Shown one piece after another: positions 1-13,039 of a stretch of DNA of 64,000 bases (its first letter is position 1; every line of letters begins with the position of its first letter). Origin of the DNA: Dipteris shenzhenensis (taxonomy: Eukaryota > Polypodiophyta > Polypodiopsida > Gleicheniales). The translations under genes were made by a program, and so were the position numbers. The DNA lies in NCBI GenBank assembly GCA_047967505.1, contig CM106541.1. One strand, given 5' to 3'. Under the pieces are notes generated by a model. The model saw only the letters and a program-made list of their open reading frames with translations. It made no database searches and had not been told where the DNA came from.

Positions 1-1142
1 AGAGGCTCCTGAGCATTAGAATGAACTGATGATCTTGCTGGCTGATGAGGTAGAAAAAGCTGCAGTGATGGATCTGCCGAGGCCAATCTCCTTGTGCTCT
101 CTAATGGTTGACCTCGGTACTCCGGTGCAGCAAAACTTTGAGTTGCTCTGTTGCAGTCAAATAAACCAGTTTCCCTCATGCCATGTGCACCATTCTGTTG
201 CCTCGATAATGCATAATTTTGCCTGGGAACTGCTTGAACAGGAGTTGGGCGTACTGGACGGAGGAGACTTGGGGTTGGCCTAGAAGCCTCTGACACAGAG
301 CCCAAAAACTCAAAGGGGGCATGAGATGCCTCAGATGACCAGAAATTATTGTGCTCTAGTGGTGTGGGCAAGGCACCTCTAGGGGTCCCAAATAAATCCA
401 AAGGCCCAGTCGTGTCATCCCGAAACGAACCCACCTCCAAAAAAGGAAGTGTTGTTTCTGGTCCATCATAAATAAAGCCCCTGTCTGAACCCAGAGGAAC
501 ACCCCCGTGGTTACCTTGTTTCTCCTCTGGCACAGTAACCCGCAATTGTGATGCTGTTGGCCTACTATGATTTCCAATCCCGAGGGCATACTCATCCGTA
601 TTTTCTTCCTCTGTATCACTAAGAACAATGACTTCTGATGTTTTACACTGTTCTGGATCCCCATTGAGCCAAGCATTTGATGGCGGCTCCATAGATGTTG
701 AGGTAACTTCTACATCCGCCCTTCTAGACCGACGGAGCAGCTCATTTGGCTCCTGATTTACACTAGGATCTTCATCGTTGCTGGCAGTTGCACTACTGCT
801 CCGAGAAGGTATCCTATTATCTACAAATCGATGCCGTCCTGACATACCATTGCTTGCCAAATGTGAAACCCCTCTAGTTTCATTTACTTGCCAGGTACCA
901 TCTCGTGTTCTCTTGATCCCAATCTTTAATGGTACCTTTTCAACTGAACTTCCTTCCTCTATCTTCACAGTCCTTAGTGCTCCTTGATGACTCGTAGACC
1001 TATTTTCACCATTTGCTAAACTGATAGAGCCATCCGGTGAATGCCAAGGCTCCCGAAGCTTAGCATCACCTTCTAGTTTAGGCCGCCAACAGCCATCAGG
1101 TTTCATTTCAACTTCCGTTACATCTTCCCCATAGCTTTGCAT
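1..1142 (-). CDS. SIZ1: SIZ1 large C-terminal exon (partial)
   Basis: The exon opens after acceptor CTTCCAG with [19 protein letters not shown], the conserved segment that follows SP-RING. It stays open without a stop to the left edge of the window. It contains [12 protein letters not shown], a canonical SUMO-interaction motif (hydrophobic core VIVL followed by acidic residues), and later [14 protein letters not shown], a short motif conserved near the C-terminus of plant SIZ1. Residues between the motifs are low in conservation and rich in Ser, Pro and Asn, as in relatives. The stop codon and 3' UTR lie outside the window. Confidence 0.93.
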   Translation of the reverse strand, partial: MQSYGEDVTEVEMKPDGCWRPKLEGDAKLREPWHSPDGSISLANGENRSTSHQGALRTVKIEEGSSVEKVPLKIGIKRTRDGTWQVNETRGVSHLASNGMSGRHRFVDNRIPSRSSSATASNDEDPSVNQEPNELLRRSRRADVEVTSTSMEPPSNAWLNGDPEQCKTSEVIVLSDTEEENTDEYALGIGNHSRPTASQLRVTVPEEKQGNHGGVPLGSDRGFIYDGPETTLPFLEVGSFRDDTTGPLDLFGTPRGALPTPLEHNNFWSSEASHAPFEFLGSVSEASRPTPSLLRPVRPTPVQAVPRQNYALSRQQNGAHGMRETGLFDCNRATQSFAAPEYRGQPLESTRRLASADPSLQLFLPHQPARSSVHSNAQEP

Positions 1143-4100
1143 CTGGAAGCGATCAGATTACCCCAGCGCAAAACCCCCCCAAAAAAACAATAACAATGAC
1201 AAAAAAACAATAAGTACTTATAAAGGGAGAAAGTAGAAAGTAGATACACACTGAAGAGGAGATATTATCTTCACTTACTGCTTTTGTCACCCGAGTAAAA
1301 AAAGGATCAATAAGCAAATCACGCAAGGAAAAGTTTTTCTGACAGATCGGGCACTGCCACTGAGACAAAGTAAACTTCATGAGTTGTGACTCGTGCGTAC
1401 ATGTCAAGACACAGGTTCAGAACAGCATATGAATCAAAGCAAATTAATGAAGATGAGACTGCACAATTGACTCACTTGAAATCATCTCAACATAAAATCT
1501 TTCAACGGAGCATGCTGAAATTTCTATAATAATTATCACAACATCGCTAATGCTTAACTTTGTGTACTTTTCTTTCATGAAATGATAAACGAAGCTTTAA
1601 GGTTTTGTACTTAGCAATACAAGTCAGTTTGATGCACATTTGAACAACAAAAGTGCATATCAACAAGAAGAATTGACTCGCTTGAAAAAATCTCAAGATA
1701 AAATCTTTCAATAGGAGCATGATGCATTATTATCCATCAATAGACTGCAAGTTCAAAATGTCTACGTTTTTTTAATGTATTATATATACATCATGTGCAG
1801 CTGTTAAGCTTTTCTAGAAGCTCGTTCCAAGCCCAGGCCAAGGCTATGACGAAGAAACTAATCCAGTCTTGTACTTAGCAAGACAAAGTGCAGTTGGCTT
1901 CAGATTTGAAAAAGAAAGCTGTGTTGAGAACATCACCTTGCGTGCCCTTTGATTAAGCTCCACAAATGTACGGAGGTCAAAACAACCCATATGTACACAT
2001 GGTCTGAATCTTCCAGCCACCTTCATCCTAGAACCACTCATCTGCATGCAAAAAGCAAGACGAGCTATAACAGCAAAAAGTTGATAACCAAAATGGTAAT
2101 AAGAGATACTAGCACATCAAGTACCGAAAATGACTTGATACTTATAAAGGCTCTTTTAGTTGACTGGTAGCATCAGATGATACACTGTCGTATACTTACA
2201 GGGCACCGTAGATTCACAGTGACCAATTCTGACACAACTTCAAGATCACTATCACCATCATCATCATTACCCACACCGCTGCCACCAATGCAGCGACGAA
2301 CGCGAGCAAGAGCCACATGAAAATCTTCACCTTCTGTTTCACTTGGGATTTGACTAAGGACCTGCACATAGTTAGAACGTCATGCCAGTTGCATGTCAAA
2401 ATAGCCACAAGAAGCAGCTAATTCCTAGAGCAACAAAGGCAATGTTTAAGCTGCACCTGCTCTACATTTAACCGACGGATTACCCGCACTCCTATACAAA
2501 AACTCCGTCCATCAGAAGCAGACAAAGAGATTCTGTTCACTCCCTCTTTAGTGCAATTTGAGATCTGCAAGACACAGGGAAATCTTGTCAAGGGAAGCCC
2601 GCAAACTAACCAAGGATACAATTTATCTAGACTTTTGTGTAGAATCAACTACTACTTGCATGTGGAACTTAAGGCAAGTAGCTAGAAACTCAACTTACCA
2701 CAGGCCCATCATCACGACCATTTATCCCAAGCAACTGCTGACCTGGCCTATTAGTAACACGAACAGAAACTCCTGTTTACAATTTAGAAAGAGCGTCATG
2801 AATTAAAAATTATAAATAGTGTCTCTCATGTAAAAGCGAAGCCTGGGCACAGTTAAGCACCATTTACTCGCAAATCTGCATATTGAGGCCAGTGCATCCT
2901 GAACGCCACTTTATCATTGAACAGAATACACCAAACCTGTCAGTAACCCACATAAGATTTTAGGTTTGTTTGACTTTGCCCATTGTCATTTTAGATGGCA
3001 ATCAACCAGAAACTGTGGATAGACATTCCAAAAAAGCCTTAAATCTTACACAAGGAAACAAGGATTCTACATCAAACAAGAATAAATTTACATATTTACG
3101 TCCCCCCCCCCCCCGAAACAAAGTTATGTGATAAGAAACCCAATCCGACAACCTGAAGGTCATAATTTGGTTTGCGCAACATTTCTTGATCATTGCGGCT
3201 GAGAATGAATGACGTGTCCACATTCTGCCATGGGCTCGGGCTTGATCTGTACAAACCACAAGCATGCAGGGATGACAGTGAGAGAAAAAATCAAAAGCTA
3301 GAAGAGGCAGTGAAATAATTAAAGTGAAAAAGACAATGAGCTCTATGATTACATAACATGTTCTACACTCCGTCACAGTGAAATCATTTGCCTCTTGATG
3401 ATGCATGACTTGACCTGCTTTTTCCCAGCATAAAGCCTATCTATGTGCTTTCTCCCAGCATAAAGCCTACAATCTATGCAGTATTTCAGGCAAATTAGAA
3501 CTCTGCTTCAAGCCAATATGACTACTAATTTTTATTTGAATCATTCTCCACCAAAAGAGCCTCTTGTGCTTAGTGGCCAAATGAAAGTCAAAATCAATGA
3601 GACGAGGCTTGCACAAGTTGCCCTTATGTGAACAATCCAAGAAAGCCAAGCACCGTTGAAGCTTGTACATTCAGACACGGTGAGTCCAATAATGTGGGAA
3701 GCATCAATTTGTCAAAAAGCCTTGCTCACTTTCATAGATTGTTATTGCAGAAAGGAGGATTCTCTTTTTGAAGGCTATATCTGAACAAAAATCCTCGCGC
3801 CAGCTTAATACTACTTCCATGGATGGCCAAATGCATGTTAAAGGAGAGAACACCACATGAGGGATACAAACCCAGACTGAGAGACTTCAAATGTTTGGGT
3901 GTGTTGCTTCTGCTCATGTGCCTTAGAGCAGAGAAAGGAACTCTATGATCGAGGCATCAGAATTCCTATTTATCCGATACAATGAACAATGATAGGAATA
4001 TTGGATATATGATCTGCTCCTGTGCCTAAGAGCAAAGAAAGGAGCTCTATGATCAAACAATCAAAATTCCTATTTATCGGATACAATGAACAATGACAGG

Positions 4101-7100
4101 GATTCGGATATGAGATCATGAGTAGAGAAAGATCACCATAAGCAGAGATGTGATTTTGCAAAACCTATATATTGTTCATGAGTAGAGAAAGATCACCATA
4201 AGCAAAGATGTGATTTTGCAAAACTAGACTTGATAGAGATGTGATTTTGCAAAACCTATATATTGTTGATGGAGATATCATTAGACTTGAGTAAATGAAG
4301 GTACTTGAGGAGCAACGATGGGTTATGCATAAACAAGGGGAAGAAATCGAGAAGGATGAGCATGGAGACTCAGAGAATGACAACATGGAATCTAAAACTG
4401 TGCAGAAAGATGATGATTCAAAAAAGTAATCGATGGACAGCCATGCTAAAGACTTAGTCAACAAGTCAGAACAAGCTCTCCACCACATGAAGATTCTAGA
4501 AGCCCCTAGGTTGCCAAAAATTACCTGCGATTGGCCAGCAAGAGAGGTCTCAGCAGGGCAATTTTTTCAATCGTGCTTTGATGTGCAACCTCTTGACACA
4601 GGTGCAGCCTCTGAAAATGCAGCGAAGTCGTGCAACAAAAGAAAAAAGATTGACGCATGGAGGTTGATAAATTTACCTTGTGGGAAGAAAGTAGTTGGGT
4701 GCAAGTGGGTTCATGCAAGTAAATATACCGCAGATGGCATTGTAGACATAAACCTAGACACAGGCAGACAAGATGGATTACAATGAGACATTTGTACCGG
4801 TTGCAAAGCATAACACAGATAATGATCATGCATTGACAGCCCAGCACAGTTGGAAATTATATCAGATCGATGTCAACTCTTCTTTTGTGATGATGTCCTT
4901 GAAGAGGAGGTTTATATGGCACCCATGCTTAGTCAAGCCTTTAGGTTATTGCTAGATAGTTATACTCGATAGCACCACAAGGGTGCTCCCATGCCCCTAT
5001 TTGCAGCTAAACATCTACGAGAAATAATTTGAGCTTACAAAAACATTTCAAAGAACCCTAAATGTGTCCCCAAGCTTTCTAAAACATAATCTGTCAAAAA
5101 TGAGGAACAATAAGCAACCTGTACACCAAGGCACACAACGACCAAGCACACAGCAAAACCTCCTATATTTACCCTACGACTAAGTATGTGCAGCAGTTGT
5201 GGTTTCTCCATGCTTTCATGCTTTCGTACAGCATCCTATCATTACACATGAACCTGTCTTTTAATGGCACCTCTTGGACATAGGATGCCCTATGGAGTTA
5301 TTACAAGAAGCTAATGTGTATGTGTATATCCTCCTAACATGTCCTACTAAAAATGCACACTACCGAAGTTAAAATATATGGATATCCAGCAGGTGTTGGG
5401 TATACGCGTAGTAAGCAGTTTACATGATCCTGTGAGACTATTATCCCATCAGTGCCACATATCTTCATTGGTATCACTCCGAACAAGCTTGAGTCTTAGA
5501 ATGAGGGATTTGGTCCATTCAATGCATGATGTTTTTATTGCTAGCTTTGCAACTGAAATCTCCACCCATGTTCTCATTATATAATACTAAACTGATAAAG
5601 CAATGATCAACAAGGGAGATGAAGAAAATATCCAATGACCCCAATATCAATATATGTGAGAAAAGGTGTCTGAGTTCGATAAAATGCTCCTAATGACTAC
5701 AGAATGTAAAATTCTAAAAACACAAGATGCAAGGTCGACTTGAATAAGCTTGTAAAGACCTTCATGCTTTGTAGGTGTCATAGAAATTAAACATCTACTT
5801 GATAGCAAATACAAAGAACTGAGGGCATCTAAAGAAGCTTTCAAGGACTTGGTGCCCTTTAATATTTTGTACTCCGAAGGCTTTGGCATTCATCCAAATC
5901 CAAAATAACCACTCTCTCTCTCTCTCTCTCTCACGTATCGAAGGGAGGAACTGGGGAAAGTGATGGCAGCAAGACAGGAAGGGAAATGGGCTGCATACAA
6001 AGACGGTAAAGTTATCATCTGTGAAAGAGCAGATAGAGCAGAAAGAGTAGAGGAGGAGGAAGGTAAAATGGACAGCACATTACGGTATCAGGGCCTTGAG
6101 ACGAGCACAAACAGAATACAACTGGCTGTGTGGAATTGCAATGGAACCCTTTGGTCTGATCCCAGGGGTTTCTCAGAAACACACACTAACAGGGATGTGA
6201 TCTTTTACACAGAGACCCATGAGAGCCTCGAGGGGGTTGCCCATTGTGACAAAAGACATGTGGGAATCAACCTATAGAAAAGAGACGCGGAGAGACAACG
6301 GCATAGGAGGATCAGGAGGGGTGGCAGTCCTTTTTAGGTCACATTTGAGGCCCTATATATCTGTCATGAGGAAGGAGGAACATGCACACCACATGTGGTT
6401 ACGGATTCAGCCACCTAGTGCACGACCAATTTTCATTGCAATGTGCTACTTCCCTCTAGACACATCATCATACGCACATGAGGTTACCATAGAGGGTCAT
6501 AGCCCATACGAGACTGTGTTTGATGATATCTTGGGGTTCTCCAAACAGGGAGAGATCTACTTTTGGGTGACTTTAATACGCGTACGGTTGATAGACAGGT
6601 GGGCCTACTTGACTTTGAGACTAATCACCTCAGAGTGCCAGAGATAGACCCGACAAAGCTTGGAATAGCGAGACGTTCAGATGATGCACCACACGTTACT
6701 GCATATGGCCAATATCTCTGGATATGGGAGCAGTCCACAATCTGATTATATACAATGGTCTTCTCAGATGGCCATTGTCAAGGGGGCTCACCTGCTTCCC
6801 ACATGGAGGAGGATCGAGTACAGTGGATTACCTTTTGGGATCCCCAACCTTTGTGTCGCATATACATGATCTCACTGTGCCCACCCCCCACTAGGCGCTG
6901 CCCACTCCTATCTGACTTTCAGTGTCTCAGCCATGTACACTGTATCAAGGGCATGGTCAAAGTGCAGCTGGACGTGAGTGGAGGCTGGCGAGGATTGCCA
7001 TGGGACAAAGGATTGAGGCAAGGAGGGCCGTAGGCACAGCTAGAGAGCAGTGGATTTGCAAGTTATGCACATTAGCAGAGGTAGAGGAGTAATTTCTATG

Positions 7101-8605
7101 TACCTGAGGATGGTACCACTACTTCTTTCAAGAGTGACATTCCACACTCTCACTTATCTCGCGCGTACGGGTCATGTGCCACAAGGCGACGAAGGCTACC
7201 TTGGTTGGCACTAGCATCTTCTATGGCACTAGCAACTCAGGGTGATTAGAGATGTTCATACGCACACACATGCGGGTGGCTTGAGAGATTGGGTTTTCAT
7301 ATAGACAGGTTGCCACACTTCCAGTACAGCATTGACGCTCCATTTGTCGCGTCCGGGCAATGAATTCACCCCAATCATCTGGGAGGATCTTCTACAGCTA
7401 CACACATTCAGGACCTGGCTAGCACACGCGGAGCTCCCTGTGAAGCTCAAATTCTATCGGGACCACTGCTTGCACATTTCAGCAGAGGGTTTCATCATCC
7501 CACCAGGGTACACCCAAATCCATCTACCACATTCACTCAAGATTGCCCTTGGATAGTTACCTGCGTCATCATACTGACTCCGTATCGAGAGCGGGCGTGC
7601 AGAGGGGATACCCAAGGAGAGTCGTATCTGCACATTGTGTGAGCGCCATGAGGTGGAGTCAAAGAAGCACTTTCTTTTCCGCTGCCCAGTCTACTATGAG
7701 ATTCGTGGACGATACCATTGCCTTTTCAAAGACAGATTCAAGGGCCTCTCCAAACTCCTCCCATACCCAGACCAGAGATGCCTGGCAGCTTTTATTCACG
7801 AGGCGGTCCGTTATAGAGATAGTCTCATCAAATGGGAGACAGGAGCAAGGGACATGCCCGGCCCATCCCAAAGTACGATCACTGAGTTCTTCCAGGTAGA
7901 GCAGGTTGCTATCTCAGTTACGGTTAGCAGGAGAGGCAGAGACCCTGAGACCAAGATGCGACAAACCAAACAAAGGACAGACGCACAGATCACACTCACT
8001 GACATCTCCTCTCTCCTCAGACCTAGGGTGCAGCCGACTGGGGTTATAGTGGCACTCGTCAGACATCGGATAGCAGCCAGGAGGGCACGACAGGTTACTC
8101 ACCCAGATAGCAGACAACGATCCATTACGGGCTTCTTGCTAGTCCGTCGTTGGGTGTATCTTGATGTTCTATATGCCTATTGTATTGTGTGAATCAGACT
8201 GTGTCTCCACATGAAGATGATGATGCCAAGATGGTTGCATAGGTTTATGGTGAACATATACTATGATATCACTGACTATGTCTACACAGTTTTCTAGCAT
8301 GGGTTAGGTTGGTAGCTCCACTCTTTTGCTCATTGTATCAGGTTTTTCTTCAATCTCATAGACCCATCGGTCTTTACCAAACTTTAATAATCTATCTCTT
8401 TTGATGATGCCAGGATGGCTGCATAGGTTTATGGTGGACATATACTATGATATCACTGACTATGTCTACACAGTTTTCTAGCATAAGTTAGGTTAGTAAC
8501 TCCACTCTTTTGCTCATTGTATCGGGTTTTTCTTCAGTCTCATAGACCCATCGGTCTTTACCAGACTTTAATAATCACTCTCTTTTGCTCATTGTATCAG
8601 GTTTT

Positions 8606-8647
<42 letters not shown>

Positions 8648-11600
8648 GCACTAGAGTCATCCCGACGACTAGCAGAGAGAGGCTTTGATACAGCATAGTA
8701 TGCTCGTGTGTCCACATGGTTTGATAGCCACGGTATCCAGATGGATAGGCTCCCCCCCTTTCAGTACAACATGCATGCACCACCGGAGATCCTTCCATAT
8801 GATGAGATTAACCATATCATACGGTTAGACCTTCTCCAGCTCCACACATCTCGGCTGGGAGGGGGGATCAGGAGTTCCCCACCAAGACCCAGTTCTACCA
8901 TGACCACTTTCTGAGGATATCGGATCAGGTCTTCATCATCAAGCCCCAGTACCTCGAGGATAGGAGAGTCTCACACGCCTTGCGGATTGCTATCGGACTG
9001 ATACATTTCCCCGACCAAGTTTGCATTGGGCTCTACCTGCTTGAGATGTGGAGGCATAGGGATTCCCTTGTGCGACAAGTCAGAGATCAGCTACAGTTGA
9101 TGCCTCAAGACACCGAGCTAGACTGAGCACAGACACACGTCACTGATTTTTACACATCCAAGCCAGTGCCAAATGAGATCGAGGGGGAGGAGCTCGAGGA
9201 GACGAGCACTATGGATCAGCAGTGAGATCCGTCACCAGGATACGACTGGACGAGAGACGTGAAGACCACACGTGACACGACACGTGGGGCGACCAGAGCA
9301 CGCAAGATTGAGGTCCAACCTATCTCAGCCCTCCTCAGAGGGGACCACCAGAGACGAGGCATTACTCTCGATGTAGCCCACCAAATACATAGATCCAGGA
9401 GAGCGCGCCCCCCGCCACCGCGAGAGACAGTCCGACAGACACAAATACGTGAGCTCTTTGCATCACATCAGAGAGCCATCAGGGAGCCGGGTTATATGGA
9501 GCCTGCACATGTACTTGGAGCTCTGGCTCTGAGTAGTATATACCTAGATGAATCCAGGAACATTCCCAAACTCATCCTCTAAAAACACAACATAGTGCAG
9601 TTTCAATCTCACGAGAGTCACTCATAAGATTAAAAACCATAAACTCCATCACGCATAGCAGGGACTAGCTACTATGACATCCCCACTGACGTCATCAGCG
9701 CCCAACAGTGGGTGTAGACCATAGTATAAAAGTATGCTCTCACACATACAAATCCACACACCCACACATACTTGAGCATCCATTTATACAAAGTCTTTGT
9801 ACTGAGTTTCTATCGGCAGTCCAGAGGTGAAGGGCAAACTCAGCCATGACGAAGGCTAGCACTAAAGGAGAAGGCTAATCAAAAAGTAGTCCAAATCTCT
9901 TCATTCAAGCTACAACTGCTTGTGAAGTCTAAACGATTTCATTTTAGTCTCTCCCAAACGAGCATCTAAATCTAAATCTAGCTGATAGGGCAACGCACCA
10001 TTTAAGATAGAAAGAATTATCGCAATACCAGTAGGCCGCAACTTGGACGAAAACTTCACAACGTAAAATTTGCATGTCCGCTAATACGGCAGAAGCATAT
10101 ACCTAGATGAATCCAGGAACATTCCCAAACTCATCCTCTAAAAACACAACATAGTGCAGTTTCAATCTCACTAGAGTCACTCATAAGATTGAAAACCATA
10201 AACTCCATCACGCATAGCAGGGACTAGCTACTATGACATCCCCACTGACATCATCAGCGCCCAACAGTGGGTGTAGACCATAGTATAAAAGTATGCTCTC
10301 ACACATACAAATCCACACACCCACACATACTTGAGCATCCATTTATACAAAGTCTTCGTACTGAGTTTCTATCGGCACTCCGGAGGTGAAGGGCAAACTC
10401 AGCCATGACGAAGGCTAGCACTAAAGGAGAAGGCTAATCAAAAAGTAGTCCAAATCTCTTCATTCAAACTACAACTGCTTGTGAAGTCTAAACGATTTCA
10501 TTTTAGTCTCTCCCAAACGAGCATCTAAATCTAAATCTAGCTGATAGGGCAACGCACCATTTAAGATAGAAAGAATTATCGCAATACCAGTAGGCCGCAA
10601 CTTGGACGAAAACTTCACAACGTAAAATTTGCATGTCCACTAATACGGCAAAAGCATATACCTAGATGAATCCAGGAACATTCCCAAACTCATCCTCTAA
10701 AAACACAACATAGTGCAGTTTCAATCTCACTAGAGTCACTCATAAGATTGAAAACCATAAACTCCATCACGCATAGCAGGGACTAGCTACTATGACATCC
10801 CCACTGACGTCATCAGCGCCCAACAGTGGGTGTAGACCATAGTATAAAAGTATGCTCTCACACATACAAATCCACACACCCACACATACTTGAGCATCCA
10901 TTTATACAAAGTCTTCGTACTGAGTTTCTATCGGCACTCCGGAGGTGAAGGGCAAACTCAGCCATGACGAAGGCTAGCACTAAAGGAGAAGGCTAATCAA
11001 AAAGTAGTCCAAATCTCTTCATTCAAGCTACAATTGCTTGTGAAGTCTAAACGATTTCATTTTAGTCTCTCCCAAACGAGCATCTAAATCTAAATCTAGC
11101 TGATAGGGCAACGCACCATTTAAGATAGAAAGAATTATCGCAATACCAGTAGGCCGCAACTTGGACGAAAACTTCACAACGTAAAATTTGCATGTCCACT
11201 AATACGGCAGAAGCATATACCTAGATGAATCCAGGAACATTCCCAAACTCATCCTCTAAAAACACAACATAGTGCAGTTTCAATCTCACGAGAGTCACTC
11301 AAAAGATTGAAAACCATAAACTCCATCACCCATTGCAGGGACTAGCTACTATGACATCCCCACTGACGTCATCAGCGCCCGTGTAGACCATACTATAAAA
11401 GTATGCTCTCACACATACAAATCCACACACCCACACATACTTGAGCATCCATTTATACAAAGTATTCGTACTGAGTTTCTGTCGGCACTCCGGAGGTGAA
11501 GGGCGAACTCAGCCATGACGAAGGCTAGCACTAAAGGAGAAGGCTAATCAAAAAGTAGTCCAAATCTCTTCATTCAAGCTACAACATTCAAGAAGGCTCT

Positions 11601-11781
11601 GAGCAATACTTGACTGCTCTTTTTCCTACTATTTTGTACTAGCTTTTTGCATTCTTAGCACTTAGTACTCAGCAAGGGCCTTAGTGTGTCCTTTGCTTTC
11701 AGCCCACAGTGGCTTGTATGGGTTACATATATTTTGTACTTTGTCTCATAGACCCGCGAGGTCTCCCGAAGACATTAATAC

Positions 11782-11829
<48 letters not shown>

Positions 11830-12575
11830 AACACAGGGGATTTCTCATAGGGGAATTGAGGGTCAAGGTTAAGACACCCTACCCCATCCTATTGGCTTAC
11901 AGGTATGATACCTCACAAAGGGGAGGCACTATGCCAGTTCATGGCTTATCTGAACAAATATGAGGAGATGGCTGCCAGCAGGATACTTGACAAAGCATTG
12001 GAAGCTACATACACCACCAGATGGTACCGAGATGGGATGGAATGGATGGAATTATGGAAACAGCTGCTAATATCCCAGAAGATGCATGTGAGATCAGGGA
12101 ATGTTTAAAAGGCATCTAATATGCAAAATGAGAACCAGCTCACATGACCTAAAAGTGGAGAACAGAAGGTGGGCAAGACCTAGAGTACCAAGAGAAGAAA
12201 TAATATGCAAAATTCGCCCCGTAGAGCAGATGGAAAATGAGCACCGTGTACTCCTTCAATGTCGGACATATGCACAAATCAGAGAAAGATATGATGAAAA
12301 CAGGGGCAAACTGAATTCTATTAGAGCAGACAGCTACAAAGCTAAGAAGCTATCTAAAAGAAGTTTTGGAACACCGCAACAAGGTACTCACACTAGCACA
12401 CAAGCTAGCTCAACAAGTACTAGCTACATAGCAAGTTCACACTATTTCTTTCACTGGAGTTGACAGTGGTCACCAGTCCCATACATTCTGAAGGGTCTCG
12501 AGGAATTTAATACATATACCTTTGTACGACTAGAATACATCTTGAAGGGTCTCGAGGAATTTAATACAATATATC

Positions 12576-12620
<45 letters not shown>

Positions 12621-12987
12621 GACCGTGACCCAGAGCCTGTGACCCGACAGCTCAGACAGAGGGTTGACTCACAGATCACACTTGGGGACATCCCCTCCTT
12701 GTTCAGGGTCGGAGCCCGACCGACGGGGGTCACAGTGGCCCTGGTTAGACGCAAAGCTACGACCAAGAGACGTACTAGGACTGCACCCTTGGGGGGCTGC
12801 TGCTGATGATGATGATGATGATGATGATGGTTATGATGATATCGACAATGATGCTGAGATTGATATATATAGTCGAGATATGACTATGTTGTACTTAGGA
12901 ATTAGTACTGTAGTAGCCCCACTACCACAACTCATTGTATCAGGTTTTTCACAGTCATAGACCCATAGGTCTTCCGAAGACTTTAAT

Positions 12988-13039
<52 letters not shown>

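Noticed and set aside
29-987. Plus-strand and shifted minus-strand ORFs at the left end
   Set aside because: They overlap the SIZ1 C-terminal exon in other frames; only the exon's frame shows conserved motifs ([16 protein letters not shown]).
5401-5550. Missing SIZ1 exon candidate (minus-strand [19 protein letters not shown])
   Set aside because: The frame is open for about 20 codons, but there is no acceptor in the right phase, no Phe before Trp and no His-Pro motif.
9537-11590. CRISPR-like array
   Set aside because: Units are 559 bases, directly adjacent and homologous along their length with no unique spacers; the locus is eukaryotic.
9537-11590. Endogenous pararetrovirus promoter region
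   Set aside because: TGACGT and TATA motifs recall such promoters, but no viral coding domain or Met-tRNA primer site was found near any copy, so the call is not supported.
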